The notes under the pieces were generated by a model that saw only the letters and a list, made by a program, of their open reading frames with translations, made no database searches and was not told the DNA's origin. This document shows, in pieces, positions 1 through 7,701 of a stretch of DNA of 64,000 nucleotides. Each line of letters starts with the position of its first letter. Positions within the stretch are counted from its first letter, which is position 1. The translations under genes and the position numbers were made by a program. Source of the DNA: Bog-473 sp052140165 (GTDB lineage: Bacteria > Actinomycetota > Acidimicrobiia > Acidimicrobiales > RAAP-2); NCBI GenBank assembly GCA_052140165.1, contig JBKQUM010000158.1, positions 14,077 to 78,076 of the forward strand, in the 5' to 3' direction.

Positions 1-159
1 CATCTCCGCCGTCAGGCGCAGGTCGAAAAGCGTGTCGACGAGGAGCGATGCGTCGCCGCCGGTCACGAGGCCGGCGTTCGACCAGCCCCACCCGCCGTCG
101 GGCTGCAGGTAGGCCCAGATGCCGTCACCCACCTCGCGGAGGCCCTTTTCGTACGCCAT
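1..159 (-). CDS. MBL-fold metallo-hydrolase, N-terminal fragment
   Basis: The first 53 codons of a gene that reads leftwards off the window. ATG is at 159 and the frame stays open to base 1. The visible protein begins MAYEKGLREVGDGIWAYLQP and continues with NAGLVTGGDASLLVDT. This matches the start of the metallo-beta-lactamase fold: a strand with W-Y-L, then N-x-G-L-V, then L-L-V-D-T before the first helix. The HxHxDH metal site would lie outside the window, so substrate and catalytic competence cannot be judged. The gene is divergent from glnA across a 227-bp gap. Family assignment rests on N-terminal pattern only. Confidence 0.6.
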   Translation of the reverse strand, partial: MAYEKGLREVGDGIWAYLQPDGGWGWSNAGLVTGGDASLLVDTLFDLRLTAEM

Positions 160-386
160 CGGATCAGAGTGGCCCGTACGCCGAGTGCACGGCCGCTCAG
201 CCTACGGAGTCTTTGCCCATGGCGTAGCCCGTACACCCGCGAGGTCATTGTGAAGACTTGATGAACTGGGCCCTCGGGCGGCCATTTCTCAAAGTGACCT
301 GTGGTATCAACCACTCAATCTCATTTGGCCTCGGGCACCACGAACCGGAGTGGCTGCTCGTCGAGATCCCGGAGGGAGACGTCACC

Positions 387-1811
387 ATGAAAGAGCGCAA
401 CCCAGCCGAGGTCATCCGCCTCGTGAAGGACGAGGGGATCGAGGTGGTGGACCTCCGGTTCTGCGACCTCCCCGGACTGATGCAGCACTTCTCCATGCCG
501 GCGCACACGCTCACAGAGGAGATGTTCACCGAGGGAAACGGCTTCGACGGCTCGTCCATCCGCGGCTTCCAGCAGATCCACGAGTCCGACATGATCCTGC
601 TGCCCGACCCGTCGACCGCGGTGGTGGACCCCTTCCGCCAGCACAAGACGCTCAACCTGAACTGCTTCGTGCACGATCCGCTGACCCTCGAGCCCTACAG
701 CCGGGACCCGCGCTATGTCGCCAAGAAGGCGGAGGCGTACGTGAAGACGACCGGGGTGGCCGACACGTCCTACTTCGGGCCCGAGGCGGAGTTCTTCATC
801 TTCGACGACGTGCGCTTCTCCCAGGACCAGCACTCCGCCTTCTACCAGGTCGACTCCGTCGAGGGCATCTGGAACTCGGCGCGCGAGGAGGGGCCGAACC
901 TCGGTTACAAGCCCCGCTACAAGGAGGGCTACTTCCCCGTCCCGCCCATGGACCACTTCCAGGACCTGCGCTCCGAGATGATCCTCACCATGGAGAGGCT
1001 CGGGATCGAGATAGAGGTGCAGCACCACGAAGTCGGAACGGCCGGGCAGGCCGAGATCGACATGCGCTTCGACACGCTGTTGAAGATGGCGGACAAGCTG
1101 ATGCTCTACAAGTACGTCGTCAAGAGCGTCGCCAATGCGGCGGGCCACACGGCGACCTTCATGCCGAAGCCGCTGTTCGACGACAACGGGTCGGGCATGC
1201 ACGTCCACTCGTCGCTATGGAACGGCAAGGAGCCGCTGTTCCACCAGGAGGGTACCTACGCCGGGCTCTCGGACATCGGACGCTGGTACATCGGCGGCAT
1301 CATCAAGCACGCCCGGTCGGTGCTGGCCTTCGCCGCACCCACCACGAACTCTTACAAGCGGCTCGTGCCGGGATTCGAGGCGCCGGTCAACCTCGTGTAC
1401 TCCCAGCGGAACCGTTCGGCGGCGTGCCGCATCCCGGTCTACTCACCCAGCCCCAAGGCGAAGCGGGTCGAGTTCCGCTGCCCGGACCCCAGCTGCAATC
1501 CGTACCTCGCCTTCTCGGCCATCCTCATGGCGGGCCTCGACGGCGTGGCGAACCACATCGAGCCGCCGCCGCCGGTCGACGAGGACCTCTTCGACATGCC
1601 CGCCGACGAGCTGGCCAAGATCGGCCAGGTGCCTTCCTCGTTGGAGGAGGCGCTGGACGCGCTCGAGGCCGACCAGGACTACCTGAAGGCGGGCGGGGTC
1701 TTCACCGACGACCTGATCGAGACGTGGGTCGGGTACAAGCGCGCCAACGAGGTCGACGCCGTGCGGCTGCGGCCCCACCCGTGGGAGTTCATGCTCTACT
1801 ACGACATCTAG
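387..1811 (+). CDS. glnA: Type I glutamine synthetase GlnA
   Basis: ATP-dependent ligation of ammonia to glutamate, the main ammonia-assimilation step, as a cytosolic dodecamer. The 474 residues match the usual type I length. Visible signatures are DGSSIRGF (from about residue 54), the ATP-binding KPLFDDNGSGMHVH (about 260-275), NRSAACRIP (about 342) and the C-terminal EFMLYYDI. ATG at 387 is preferred because GGAGGGAG lies 9 bp upstream. An in-frame ATG at 258 would add 43 residues with no GlnA homology. The oddity is at the segment that holds the adenylylation tyrosine in enterobacterial GlnA (DKNLYDLP). It reads DEDLFDMP here, so the acceptor Tyr is Phe402 (codon 1590-1592) and GlnE-type adenylylation looks impossible. 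Family identity is certain; the regulatory inference is not tested. Confidence 0.96.
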   Translation: MKERNPAEVIRLVKDEGIEVVDLRFCDLPGLMQHFSMPAHTLTEEMFTEGNGFDGSSIRGFQQIHESDMILLPDPSTAVVDPFRQHKTLNLNCFVHDPLTLEPYSRDPRYVAKKAEAYVKTTGVADTSYFGPEAEFFIFDDVRFSQDQHSAFYQVDSVEGIWNSAREEGPNLGYKPRYKEGYFPVPPMDHFQDLRSEMILTMERLGIEIEVQHHEVGTAGQAEIDMRFDTLLKMADKLMLYKYVVKSVANAAGHTATFMPKPLFDDNGSGMHVHSSLWNGKEPLFHQEGTYAGLSDIGRWYIGGIIKHARSVLAFAAPTTNSYKRLVPGFEAPVNLVYSQRNRSAACRIPVYSPSPKAKRVEFRCPDPSCNPYLAFSAILMAGLDGVANHIEPPPPVDEDLFDMPADELAKIGQVPSSLEEALDALEADQDYLKAGGVFTDDLIETWVGYKRANEVDAVRLRPHPWEFMLYYDI

Positions 1812-1854
1812 GAGCGCCGACCCACCGGCAGCGCGAGACGGCAGCGCGAGACGG

Positions 1855-3372
1855 TCAGTAGACCCAGACGGTCGTGCCGATCGGGTCGATGTTGTTGGCC
1901 CACACCCAGTCGATGGCCTCGTTGCTGATGCGCGCGCAACCGTGGGACACCGGGTAGGGCGGCACCGACGAGTCCCCATGGATGGCGTAGCCCTCGTAGA
2001 AGAATCGTGGCCGCCACAGGGTGCCGAGCGAGTCGGTCACGGTCCCGTCCACGACCCGGTTCGTCTGGAAGACGCCCGTGGGTGTGGTGGCGATGTTGAC
2101 CACGCCGTCCTGGGTGTACGTGTACCCGCCGCCGGTCGACGTGTTGAGCGTCCAGACGAGGTGGCCGTTGTTCACCACCATGAGAAGGTCGTCCTCGAGG
2201 TCGATCTGGATCTCGTAGCCCGAGGCCGGGCGGGGCTGGGGGACCACCCCTGCGTTGAGCGCGGCCCAAGTGGCCGGCCCGACGACGCCGTCGCGGGTCA
2301 GGTTGGCCGCCTTCTGCAGCGCCCACACGGCCTGCTCCGTGCTGTCGTCGAACGTGCCGCCCGTGGTGTCGACCCAGTAGCCGAGCGCGAGCAGTTGCGT
2401 CTGCAGCGAGGCGACGGCCGCGCCGTCCGCCCCGGGGCTGAGCGTGGGGGGAGCCGGAGGGGGGGAGGTGGGCAGGAGCCAGTACCCGCCACCGTCGGGC
2501 CTGGCCGCGATGGCCCGGATCGGGTTGGAGTTCGATTGCCCGCCCATCGAGCCGAGGAAGGCGGTGCCGAAGTTGAAGATGCCGCCGTCCACCGCGGCCA
2601 GCCAGTAGCCGCCCGGCCCCGCGGCCATGCCCACGATGGGAGCGTTGAGGGGTGTCCCGCCCGTCGATCCGAGGAACGGGGCCGTCCCGTAGTTGAAGAT
2701 GCCGCCGTCGGAGGCGACCAGCCAGTACCCGGTCCCGCCCGGCGATGCCGCCATGCCGACGACGGGCTGGTTCAGGTGGATGGACCCGGCCGAGCCGTAG
2801 AAGGTGGCGTCGCCGTAGGAGAAGATGCCGCCGTCGGAGGCGACGAGCCAGTAGCCACCGCCATCGGGTGTGGCGGCCATGCCCACGATCGGGGCGTTGA
2901 GCGGCAGGCTGCCGGCCGATCCGAAGAAGCCCGCGTCGCCGTAGTTGAAGACTCCACCGTCGGAGGCGACGAGCCAGTACCCGCCGCCATCCTTGGTGGC
3001 GGCCATGCCCACGATCGGCTTGTTGAGCGGCAGCGCCCCGGCCGACCCGAAGAAGCCGGCGTCGCCGTAGTTGAAGATCCCCCCGTCGGAAGCGACGATC
3101 CAGTAGCCGTTCCCGCTCGCCGTCGAGGCCATGCCGACTGCGGGGGCGTTCAGCTGCAGGCCGCCCGAGGGTCCGTAGAAGCCGGCCGTCCCGAAGTTGA
3201 CGGGCTGGGCGGGGTTGTCCGGGTAGGCCGCTGCTGCGACGCCCGGCGCCACCAGCACGAGGCCCGGGAGCAGTGTCATGAACCCGATGACGGCGGCGAC
3301 GAGGTGGCGCCGCCGCCGGTGTCGCCCGCCGCCGGTGGCGGGTCCGTGGGACGCGGTGTGGTCGGCCGGCAT
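1855..3372 (-). CDS. Secreted L,D-transpeptidase with surface repeats and peptidoglycan-binding domain
   Basis: A 505-residue exported cell-wall enzyme. Residues 1-50 hold an Arg-rich n-region (RRRRHLVAAVIGF) and a hydrophobic core ending in AAAA, a signal peptide. Residues about 60-300 are six degenerate 40-46-residue repeats of the form GYWLVASDGGIFNYGDAGFFG. Residues about 305-375 resemble a PG_binding_1 domain (GADGAAVASLQTQLLALGYW ... GVVGPATWAAL). Residues 386-505 are a YkuD catalytic domain with the signature IHGD...SHGCARIS, catalytic Cys479. L,D-transpeptidases make 3-3 peptidoglycan cross-links or anchor proteins. AAGGAG lies 6 bp before the ATG, supporting this start. The repeat family recurs in the protease gene at 57487-64000. 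The repeats may form a beta-propeller-like array; that is inference. Confidence 0.9.
   Translation of the reverse strand: MPADHTASHGPATGGGRHRRRRHLVAAVIGFMTLLPGLVLVAPGVAAAAYPDNPAQPVNFGTAGFYGPSGGLQLNAPAVGMASTASGNGYWIVASDGGIFNYGDAGFFGSAGALPLNKPIVGMAATKDGGGYWLVASDGGVFNYGDAGFFGSAGSLPLNAPIVGMAATPDGGGYWLVASDGGIFSYGDATFYGSAGSIHLNQPVVGMAASPGGTGYWLVASDGGIFNYGTAPFLGSTGGTPLNAPIVGMAAGPGGYWLAAVDGGIFNFGTAFLGSMGGQSNSNPIRAIAARPDGGGYWLLPTSPPPAPPTLSPGADGAAVASLQTQLLALGYWVDTTGGTFDDSTEQAVWALQKAANLTRDGVVGPATWAALNAGVVPQPRPASGYEIQIDLEDDLLMVVNNGHLVWTLNTSTGGGYTYTQDGVVNIATTPTGVFQTNRVVDGTVTDSLGTLWRPRFFYEGYAIHGDSSVPPYPVSHGCARISNEAIDWVWANNIDPIGTTVWVY
2473..3195 (-). repeat. GYWLVASDGG protein repeats inside the L,D-transpeptidase gene
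   Basis: Six tandem units encode variants of N-P-[IV]-V-G-M-A-A-T-x-D-G-G-G-Y-W-L-V-A-S-D-G-G followed by [IV]-F-N-Y-G-D-A-x-F-F-G-S. Conserved aromatic, Gly and Asp positions recur every 40-46 residues, and the last two units are shortened. The DNA copies have diverged, so the array is old or selected at protein level. The same motif reappears at 63517-64000 in a different protein. Confidence 0.85.
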
Positions 3373-3607
3373 TGCAGCTCCTTAGGGTCGGCTCCGGGCG
3401 TGTGCCGAGACGTCCGGGTTCACCACGTTGCTCGCGGCGCCGTCCGCATGGGCATCGACCTGGTCGAAGATGTCGCAGAACTGTACATCGGGGTCCTCCC
3501 GGGACACACTGCGGACGTGCGCCGCACGCCCCCGGTTCCGGGGTGCCCGGCTCGCGGTGCGGTGACCAGGGCCGTCGGGGCGCTGCGTCGACCCGTGGGC
3601 GCCGATC

Positions 3608-4096
3608 TCAGGCTGGCCTCTCCCAGCGGACGACGTCGGCGAGCTCCCCGCTCTCGACGTCGTAGATCAAGCCGGCGATGATCCGCAGGCGGGACAGGTA
3701 GGGCGTCTGCGCCAGGAGGTCCACGTCCTCACGCAGCGCGGCGGCATGGTCGTCGATGGGGAAGAAACCCAGATCGGCCCCGGTGAGCTCGCGCAGCTCG
3801 GCGTCGCTCACGCCCGCCAGCCCGCACTTGGTGTGCTGCATGACCACCGCGGTGTCCACGCCGAGCACCCCGCTCGAGAGCGCCAGGCTGCGCAGCACGT
3901 CGTCGGTGACCCGCCCGCCCGCGTTGCGGATCACGTGTGCCTCCCCGAGGTGGAGTCCCAGCACCGCGAAGACGTCGATGCGGGCGTCCATGCAGGTGAC
4001 GACCGCCAGATGGCGCCCCGGGCGCGGATCGGCGACGTTGGCGCGCGCGGCGGCGTACCCCTGGTTGGCGGTGAGGAGGTCGGAGATCTGCGTCAT
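3608..4096 (-). CDS. Beta-class carbonic anhydrase (Rv1284-like)
   Basis: Zinc enzyme for CO2/bicarbonate interconversion, cytosolic. The 162 residues are close to the short mycobacterial beta-carbonic anhydrases. Zn ligands and the active-site dyad are visible: CMDARID gives Cys35, Asp37 and Arg39, and MQHTKCG gives His88 and Cys91. HVIRNAGGRVTDDVLRSLA is the family's core helix-strand signature. ATG at 4096 (MTQISDLL) was chosen because the frame upstream is low-complexity and Arg/Pro-rich, unlike the family. No strong ribosome-binding site is seen. It lies upstream of the L,D-transpeptidase on the same strand, 235 bp away, so it is probably a separate unit. The gap 3373-3607 shows no recognisable feature. 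Confidence 0.9.
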   Translation of the reverse strand: MTQISDLLTANQGYAAARANVADPRPGRHLAVVTCMDARIDVFAVLGLHLGEAHVIRNAGGRVTDDVLRSLALSSGVLGVDTAVVMQHTKCGLAGVSDAELRELTGADLGFFPIDDHAAALREDVDLLAQTPYLSRLRIIAGLIYDVESGELADVVRWERPA

Positions 4097-4148
4097 GACG
4101 TCAATGGACCGCCAGCAACGTAACAGGGTCGCCGCGGGCCGGCGGGTG

Positions 4149-5171
4149 TCAGGGGCGCTCGCCGAAGCCCTCCCCGTGGTGCTCGTCGAGCGCCGGGACG
4201 GCCGGAACGGCGTCGGACCGGGGCAGCCGGATCGGAAAGGTGGGGAACGGAGCGCCCGCCAGCATCTCGCTGCGATGCAGCACTGGTGCCACGGGCACAC
4301 CGGAGGCGACGAGCTCGGCGACCAGCTGGTCCCGCTCCCGGGCCGCGACCTGGACGCCGACGAGGTGCTGGAGCTCGGCGCCGCGCCGGGTCCTCTCCTC
4401 GAAGTCCAGCCCCACGAGCGCTCCGAGCCCGAGCTCGCCGCACAGGGCGTCCCAGAAGTGCTGCTCGTTCACCACGCCGAGGGCCACCTGCCCACCTTCG
4501 GTCGTGGCGAAGAGGCCGTAGCCGGGCGTCACCGCGGCCCCGCCCGGGTTCGCCGACCCGGCGGAGACGTTCCCCGTCCACGTCGCCATCACGTCGGTCA
4601 TGGAGATGTCGAGGTAGGCCCCGCGGCCGCTGACGGCGCGCCCGATGAGGGCGGCGCAGATCCCGAACGACGCGGTCAGCCCGGACGCCAGGTCGGCGCT
4701 CGGCAGCGGCGGCTGGGTGGCGGTGCCCCCCTCGGGTATGAGCGAGCCCGCCCACGCCTGGTAGTTGACGTCGTGCCCCGGGAGGGAGGAGCGGGAGCCT
4801 TCCTGCCCGTAGCCGGAGATGGAGCAGTAGACGATGGCCGGATTGCGGGCCCGGATCGTGGCGTCGTCCAAGCCCAGCCGTGCCATCACGCCGGGCCGGA
4901 AACCCTCCACGAGGACGTCCGCCTCATCGGCCAGCGCCAGTGCCCGCGCGCGTCCGTCCTCGGCCTTCAGGTCGAGGACGATGCTGCGCTTGCCGGCGTT
5001 CACGGCGTCGAAGAGCCCGGCGTAGTGGCGCATCGGGTCGCCGCCCGGCGGTTCGACCTTCAGCACGTCGGCCCCGAGGGCCACCAGCAACGACGTCGCG
5101 TAGGGCCCAGGGCGCCAGATGCTGAGGTCGAGCACCCGCAGACCGGACAGGAACGCCGCGGCAGCTGCCAT
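4149..5171 (-). CDS. CaiB/BaiF family (type III) CoA transferase
   Basis: 340 residues. Type III CoA transferases move CoA between organic acids, often in catabolism of carnitine, oxalate, bile acids or aromatics. The N-terminus SGLRVLDLSIWRPGPYAT and ALGADVLKVEPPGGDPMR are the family's Rossmann start and CoA-binding loop. AVNAGKRSIVLDLK and VLVEGFRPGVMARLGL follow in standard order. LPSADLASG contains the Asp expected as the acyl-anhydride nucleophile. The length is slightly short of the usual 380-400, mostly at the C-terminus. ATG at 5171 (MAAAAAFLSGL) is preferred over an in-frame start at 5207 because homology begins at SGLRVLD. It is divergent from the next gene with 39 bp between starts. 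The substrate is not predictable. Confidence 0.88.
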   Translation of the reverse strand: MAAAAAFLSGLRVLDLSIWRPGPYATSLLVALGADVLKVEPPGGDPMRHYAGLFDAVNAGKRSIVLDLKAEDGRARALALADEADVLVEGFRPGVMARLGLDDATIRARNPAIVYCSISGYGQEGSRSSLPGHDVNYQAWAGSLIPEGGTATQPPLPSADLASGLTASFGICAALIGRAVSGRGAYLDISMTDVMATWTGNVSAGSANPGGAAVTPGYGLFATTEGGQVALGVVNEQHFWDALCGELGLGALVGLDFEERTRRGAELQHLVGVQVAARERDQLVAELVASGVPVAPVLHRSEMLAGAPFPTFPIRLPRSDAVPAVPALDEHHGEGFGERP

Positions 5172-5210
5172 CGGCCCAGAGTCTTGCACCCGGAGCGGTA
5201 CTCTCACTGC

Positions 5211-5858
5211 GTGCTGGGGTTCTTCTCATTCACCGAAATCACCGATCCCTCCGGCCACGAGGCGTACAACGCGTGGCATCAGCTCGACCACCTGCCCGAG
5301 CAATTCACGATCGACGGCATCACGTTCGGCCAGCGCTGGGTGCGCTCCCCGCGCTGCGTCGATGCCGAGGCGGCGACGGGCACCCTCCTCGGGCCGTTCC
5401 ACTACATGACGCTCTACCTCATGCGGGACGAGGGGTGCCTGCCTGAGTTCTTCGCTCTGGCGAAGCGGCTGGCCGCAGAGGACCGCTTCTTCGCCGCACG
5501 ACGGGCCCTTCTGTCGGGGCCCTTCGAGGTCGGCGGGCAATGGGCCGCGCCCCGCGTCGCCGTGTCGCCCGGGGCGGTGCCCTTCCGCCCGTCGCAGGGC
5601 GTGTACGTCGTGGTGGGACCACCGGTCGACGGTGCAGCCCTCGTCGATCATCACGGGGTAGCCGGTGCCTGGCAATTCGCCGACCGGGCGGGCGACCGTA
5701 CCGTGACGGTGGCGTTCGTCGACGGCGACCTCTGGCAGGCGGCGGCCGCCCTCGGGCCGGCCTCCCGGAGCGGTGGGGAGGTGCCCGAGTGGGCCGGGCC
5801 GCTCGAACGTGTTGATGCCTTTCGCTGGGACTGGTTCGCTACGCTGACGCCCCAATGA
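5211..5858 (+). CDS. Hypothetical protein, EthD-like alpha/beta-barrel character
   Basis: 215 residues from a GTG at 5211 (VLGFFSFTEITDPSG). The upstream part of the same frame overlaps the opposite-strand CoA transferase and is low complexity, so the short start is used. The segment YNAWHQLDHLPEQF resembles the W-x-x-x-H-x-P motif of dimeric alpha/beta-barrel (EthD/NIPSNAP-like) proteins that act near small hydrophobic substrates. The rest, rich in Trp, Phe and Asp, is not recognised. Its stop overlaps the next gene's ATG by 4 bp (ATGA), so the two are translationally coupled. Function unknown. Confidence 0.7.
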   Translation: MLGFFSFTEITDPSGHEAYNAWHQLDHLPEQFTIDGITFGQRWVRSPRCVDAEAATGTLLGPFHYMTLYLMRDEGCLPEFFALAKRLAAEDRFFAARRALLSGPFEVGGQWAAPRVAVSPGAVPFRPSQGVYVVVGPPVDGAALVDHHGVAGAWQFADRAGDRTVTVAFVDGDLWQAAAALGPASRSGGEVPEWAGPLERVDAFRWDWFATLTPQ

Positions 5859-6670
5859 CCAGTGGGAAGCAGTCGAAGGCGCAGCGCAGAACCGAAAACC
5901 AGCGCCGCGCGGCCGAGAAGCGCGCGGCCGAGCTGCGCAAGAAGCGGATGCGCATCGGCATCCGGGTGGGCGGTGTCGTGGCGGTGATCGCCGTCGTGGT
6001 GGTGATCATCACCCAGGTGAGCGGGAGCGGCACGGGCAAGGTGCCGCCCCAGCTGAAGAACCCGCACGTGCCGGTCCAGGCCGTCCCGTCGTCCATGTCG
6101 TCGACGTGGGTGCAGCCGCCGGCCGCCACCCCGGGGCCCGAGACGATCCCCGTCCCCAGCGGGCCGAAGCTGGCCTCGCTGATCAACGCGTCGACGGGGC
6201 AGACCATCGACAACGTGCAGTGCCAGGCCGGCGAGCAGACCGAGGTGCATGTCCACACCCACCTCACCATCTTCGTGAACGGCAAGGCGCAGGTGATCCC
6301 CTACGGCATCGGCATCCCCGGGTTCCAGGCCGTGCAGACCGCGCAGGGCCCCTTCGTCGAGACGGGGAGCTGCTTCTACTGGCTCCACGTGCACGCGAAC
6401 GACGGGATCATCCACGTCGAGTCACCCAGCACGAGCATGAGCTTCACGCTCGGCCAGTTCTTCGACGAGTGGGGCCAGCCGCTCAGCACGTCCCAGGTCG
6501 GTCCCGCCACGGGCAAGGTGACCGTCTTCTTCACCGCCCCCGGTCAGAAGACGGGCATCTACACCGGCGACCCGCGCAACCTCCCGCTGGGGGACCACTA
6601 CCAGATCCAGCTCGACGTGGGCACCCCGATCGTCGCCCCCGTCCAGATCACCAACTGGGGACAGCTGTAG
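5855..6670 (+). CDS. Membrane-anchored extracytoplasmic protein with paired His motifs
   Basis: 271 residues. A basic N-terminus (residues 1-33, rich in K, R and Q) precedes one membrane helix at about 34-53. A Pro-rich linker (60-105) and a globular domain follow, predicted outside the cell. Two histidine clusters stand out: EVHVHTHLTIFVNG (His132, 134, 136) and WLHVHANDGIIHVE (His178, 180, 187). Spacing of this kind is typical of copper or other metal sites. Cys123 and Cys173 could form a disulfide. Metal binding is inference from residues only. It starts within the stop of the preceding gene and ends 27 bp from a convergent hydrolase gene. I do not recognise a named family with certainty. 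Confidence 0.8.
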   Translation: MTSGKQSKAQRRTENQRRAAEKRAAELRKKRMRIGIRVGGVVAVIAVVVVIITQVSGSGTGKVPPQLKNPHVPVQAVPSSMSSTWVQPPAATPGPETIPVPSGPKLASLINASTGQTIDNVQCQAGEQTEVHVHTHLTIFVNGKAQVIPYGIGIPGFQAVQTAQGPFVETGSCFYWLHVHANDGIIHVESPSTSMSFTLGQFFDEWGQPLSTSQVGPATGKVTVFFTAPGQKTGIYTGDPRNLPLGDHYQIQLDVGTPIVAPVQITNWGQL

Positions 6671-6697
6671 CTTCCGTGGGGGTCGATGGATATTCGC

Positions 6698-7594
6698 CTA
6701 CCCCACGTTCCACCGCGCCGTCGGCTCGGCGTTGTGGTCGCCGCCGAGCAGCGCGGCGAAGATGGCCGGCGCCTGATGCGGCAACAGCGACAGGTGGCCT
6801 TCGTCGGGGACGACGGTGACCGTGGCGTGCGCGATGTGCGCCTGCAGGAAGGCGCGGTAGCCAGGCGGCCCGCTGCGGTCGTCGGCGCCCTCCCAGATCT
6901 GCACGGGGACGGCGATCTCCTCGAGGGAGAATCCCCATGGGTCGCCGAAGATCCGGTAGTCCTGCACGCAGCCCTCGGTCCCGAGTCGCACGGCCTCGCG
7001 GACGGAGGCGAGGGCATCGTCGGGCCTGCCCCACTCGGTGAGGAACGAGCGGTCGGCGGGCGGGAAGGAGCGCATCGCGGCGCGCAGCAGCCGGGCGTTG
7101 CTCGTACTCAGGATGCTCACCTTCATGAGCGCGGAGGCCAGCCAGGGTGTCCGCTGCGCCAGCAGCAGGAGGGTGCGGTCCTCCGCCGTGAGGCCCCGCG
7201 TGGTGCCGTAGAGGTCGAGCGGGACCGTGCTCGAGAGGAGTGCCGCGGCCGTGACGCGGCCGCGCAGCTTCGCGGCACAGACGGCGGCGTACGCTCCGCC
7301 GGCCGACCAGCCCATGACCGCGAAGCGCCCGATGCCGAGGGCGCCGGTCAAGGCCTCGACGTCGGCCGGCCAATCGGTGAGCCGGCGCCCGGACTGGTAG
7401 GTGGACACGCCGATGCCGGGCCGGTCGGGTGAGACGAGGCGCACGCCCTTGGCCACCGCTGCCCCGTGGGCGGGGGCGGCATCGAGGCGGGAGCTCAGCC
7501 CGCCGTGGAAGCTGAGGACGGGGAAGCCCGCGGGATCCCCGTACTCCTCGTACGCCAGCATCCTCCCGTCGGGAAGAGTCACGGAAGCGGTCAC
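6698..7594 (-). CDS. Alpha/beta hydrolase
   Basis: 298 residues with the complete alpha/beta-hydrolase set: oxyanion-hole motif SFHGG (29-32), nucleophile elbow GWSAGG with Ser97, an acid Asp in WEGADDRSG and the C-terminal His in DEGHLSLLP. The middle section (about 125-200) is the helical cap. Substrate unknown; esterase, epoxide hydrolase and lactonase are all possible, though the Ser nucleophile argues against epoxide hydrolase or dehalogenase. The GTG start at 7594 (VTASVTLPDG) is chosen where homology begins. Longer in-frame starts add an Arg-rich tail with no homology. It is divergent from the acyl-CoA dehydrogenase across 107 bp. Confidence 0.85.
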   Translation of the reverse strand: MTASVTLPDGRMLAYEEYGDPAGFPVLSFHGGLSSRLDAAPAHGAAVAKGVRLVSPDRPGIGVSTYQSGRRLTDWPADVEALTGALGIGRFAVMGWSAGGAYAAVCAAKLRGRVTAAALLSSTVPLDLYGTTRGLTAEDRTLLLLAQRTPWLASALMKVSILSTSNARLLRAAMRSFPPADRSFLTEWGRPDDALASVREAVRLGTEGCVQDYRIFGDPWGFSLEEIAVPVQIWEGADDRSGPPGYRAFLQAHIAHATVTVVPDEGHLSLLPHQAPAIFAALLGGDHNAEPTARWNVG

Positions 7595-7701
7595 GCGTGT
7601 GCCGTCGCGCCGCTGCCCGCTGCACCGGGGACCGCGTCGGCATGCCCGGTCCGTCGAAGGTGGGCAGGTCCCCGCACAGGTGCACGCTATAGGGTGCGGG
7701 C

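Noticed and set aside
258..386. N-terminal extension of GlnA from an upstream ATG
   Set aside because: The 43 extra residues have no GlnA counterpart and a good ribosome-binding site precedes ATG 387.
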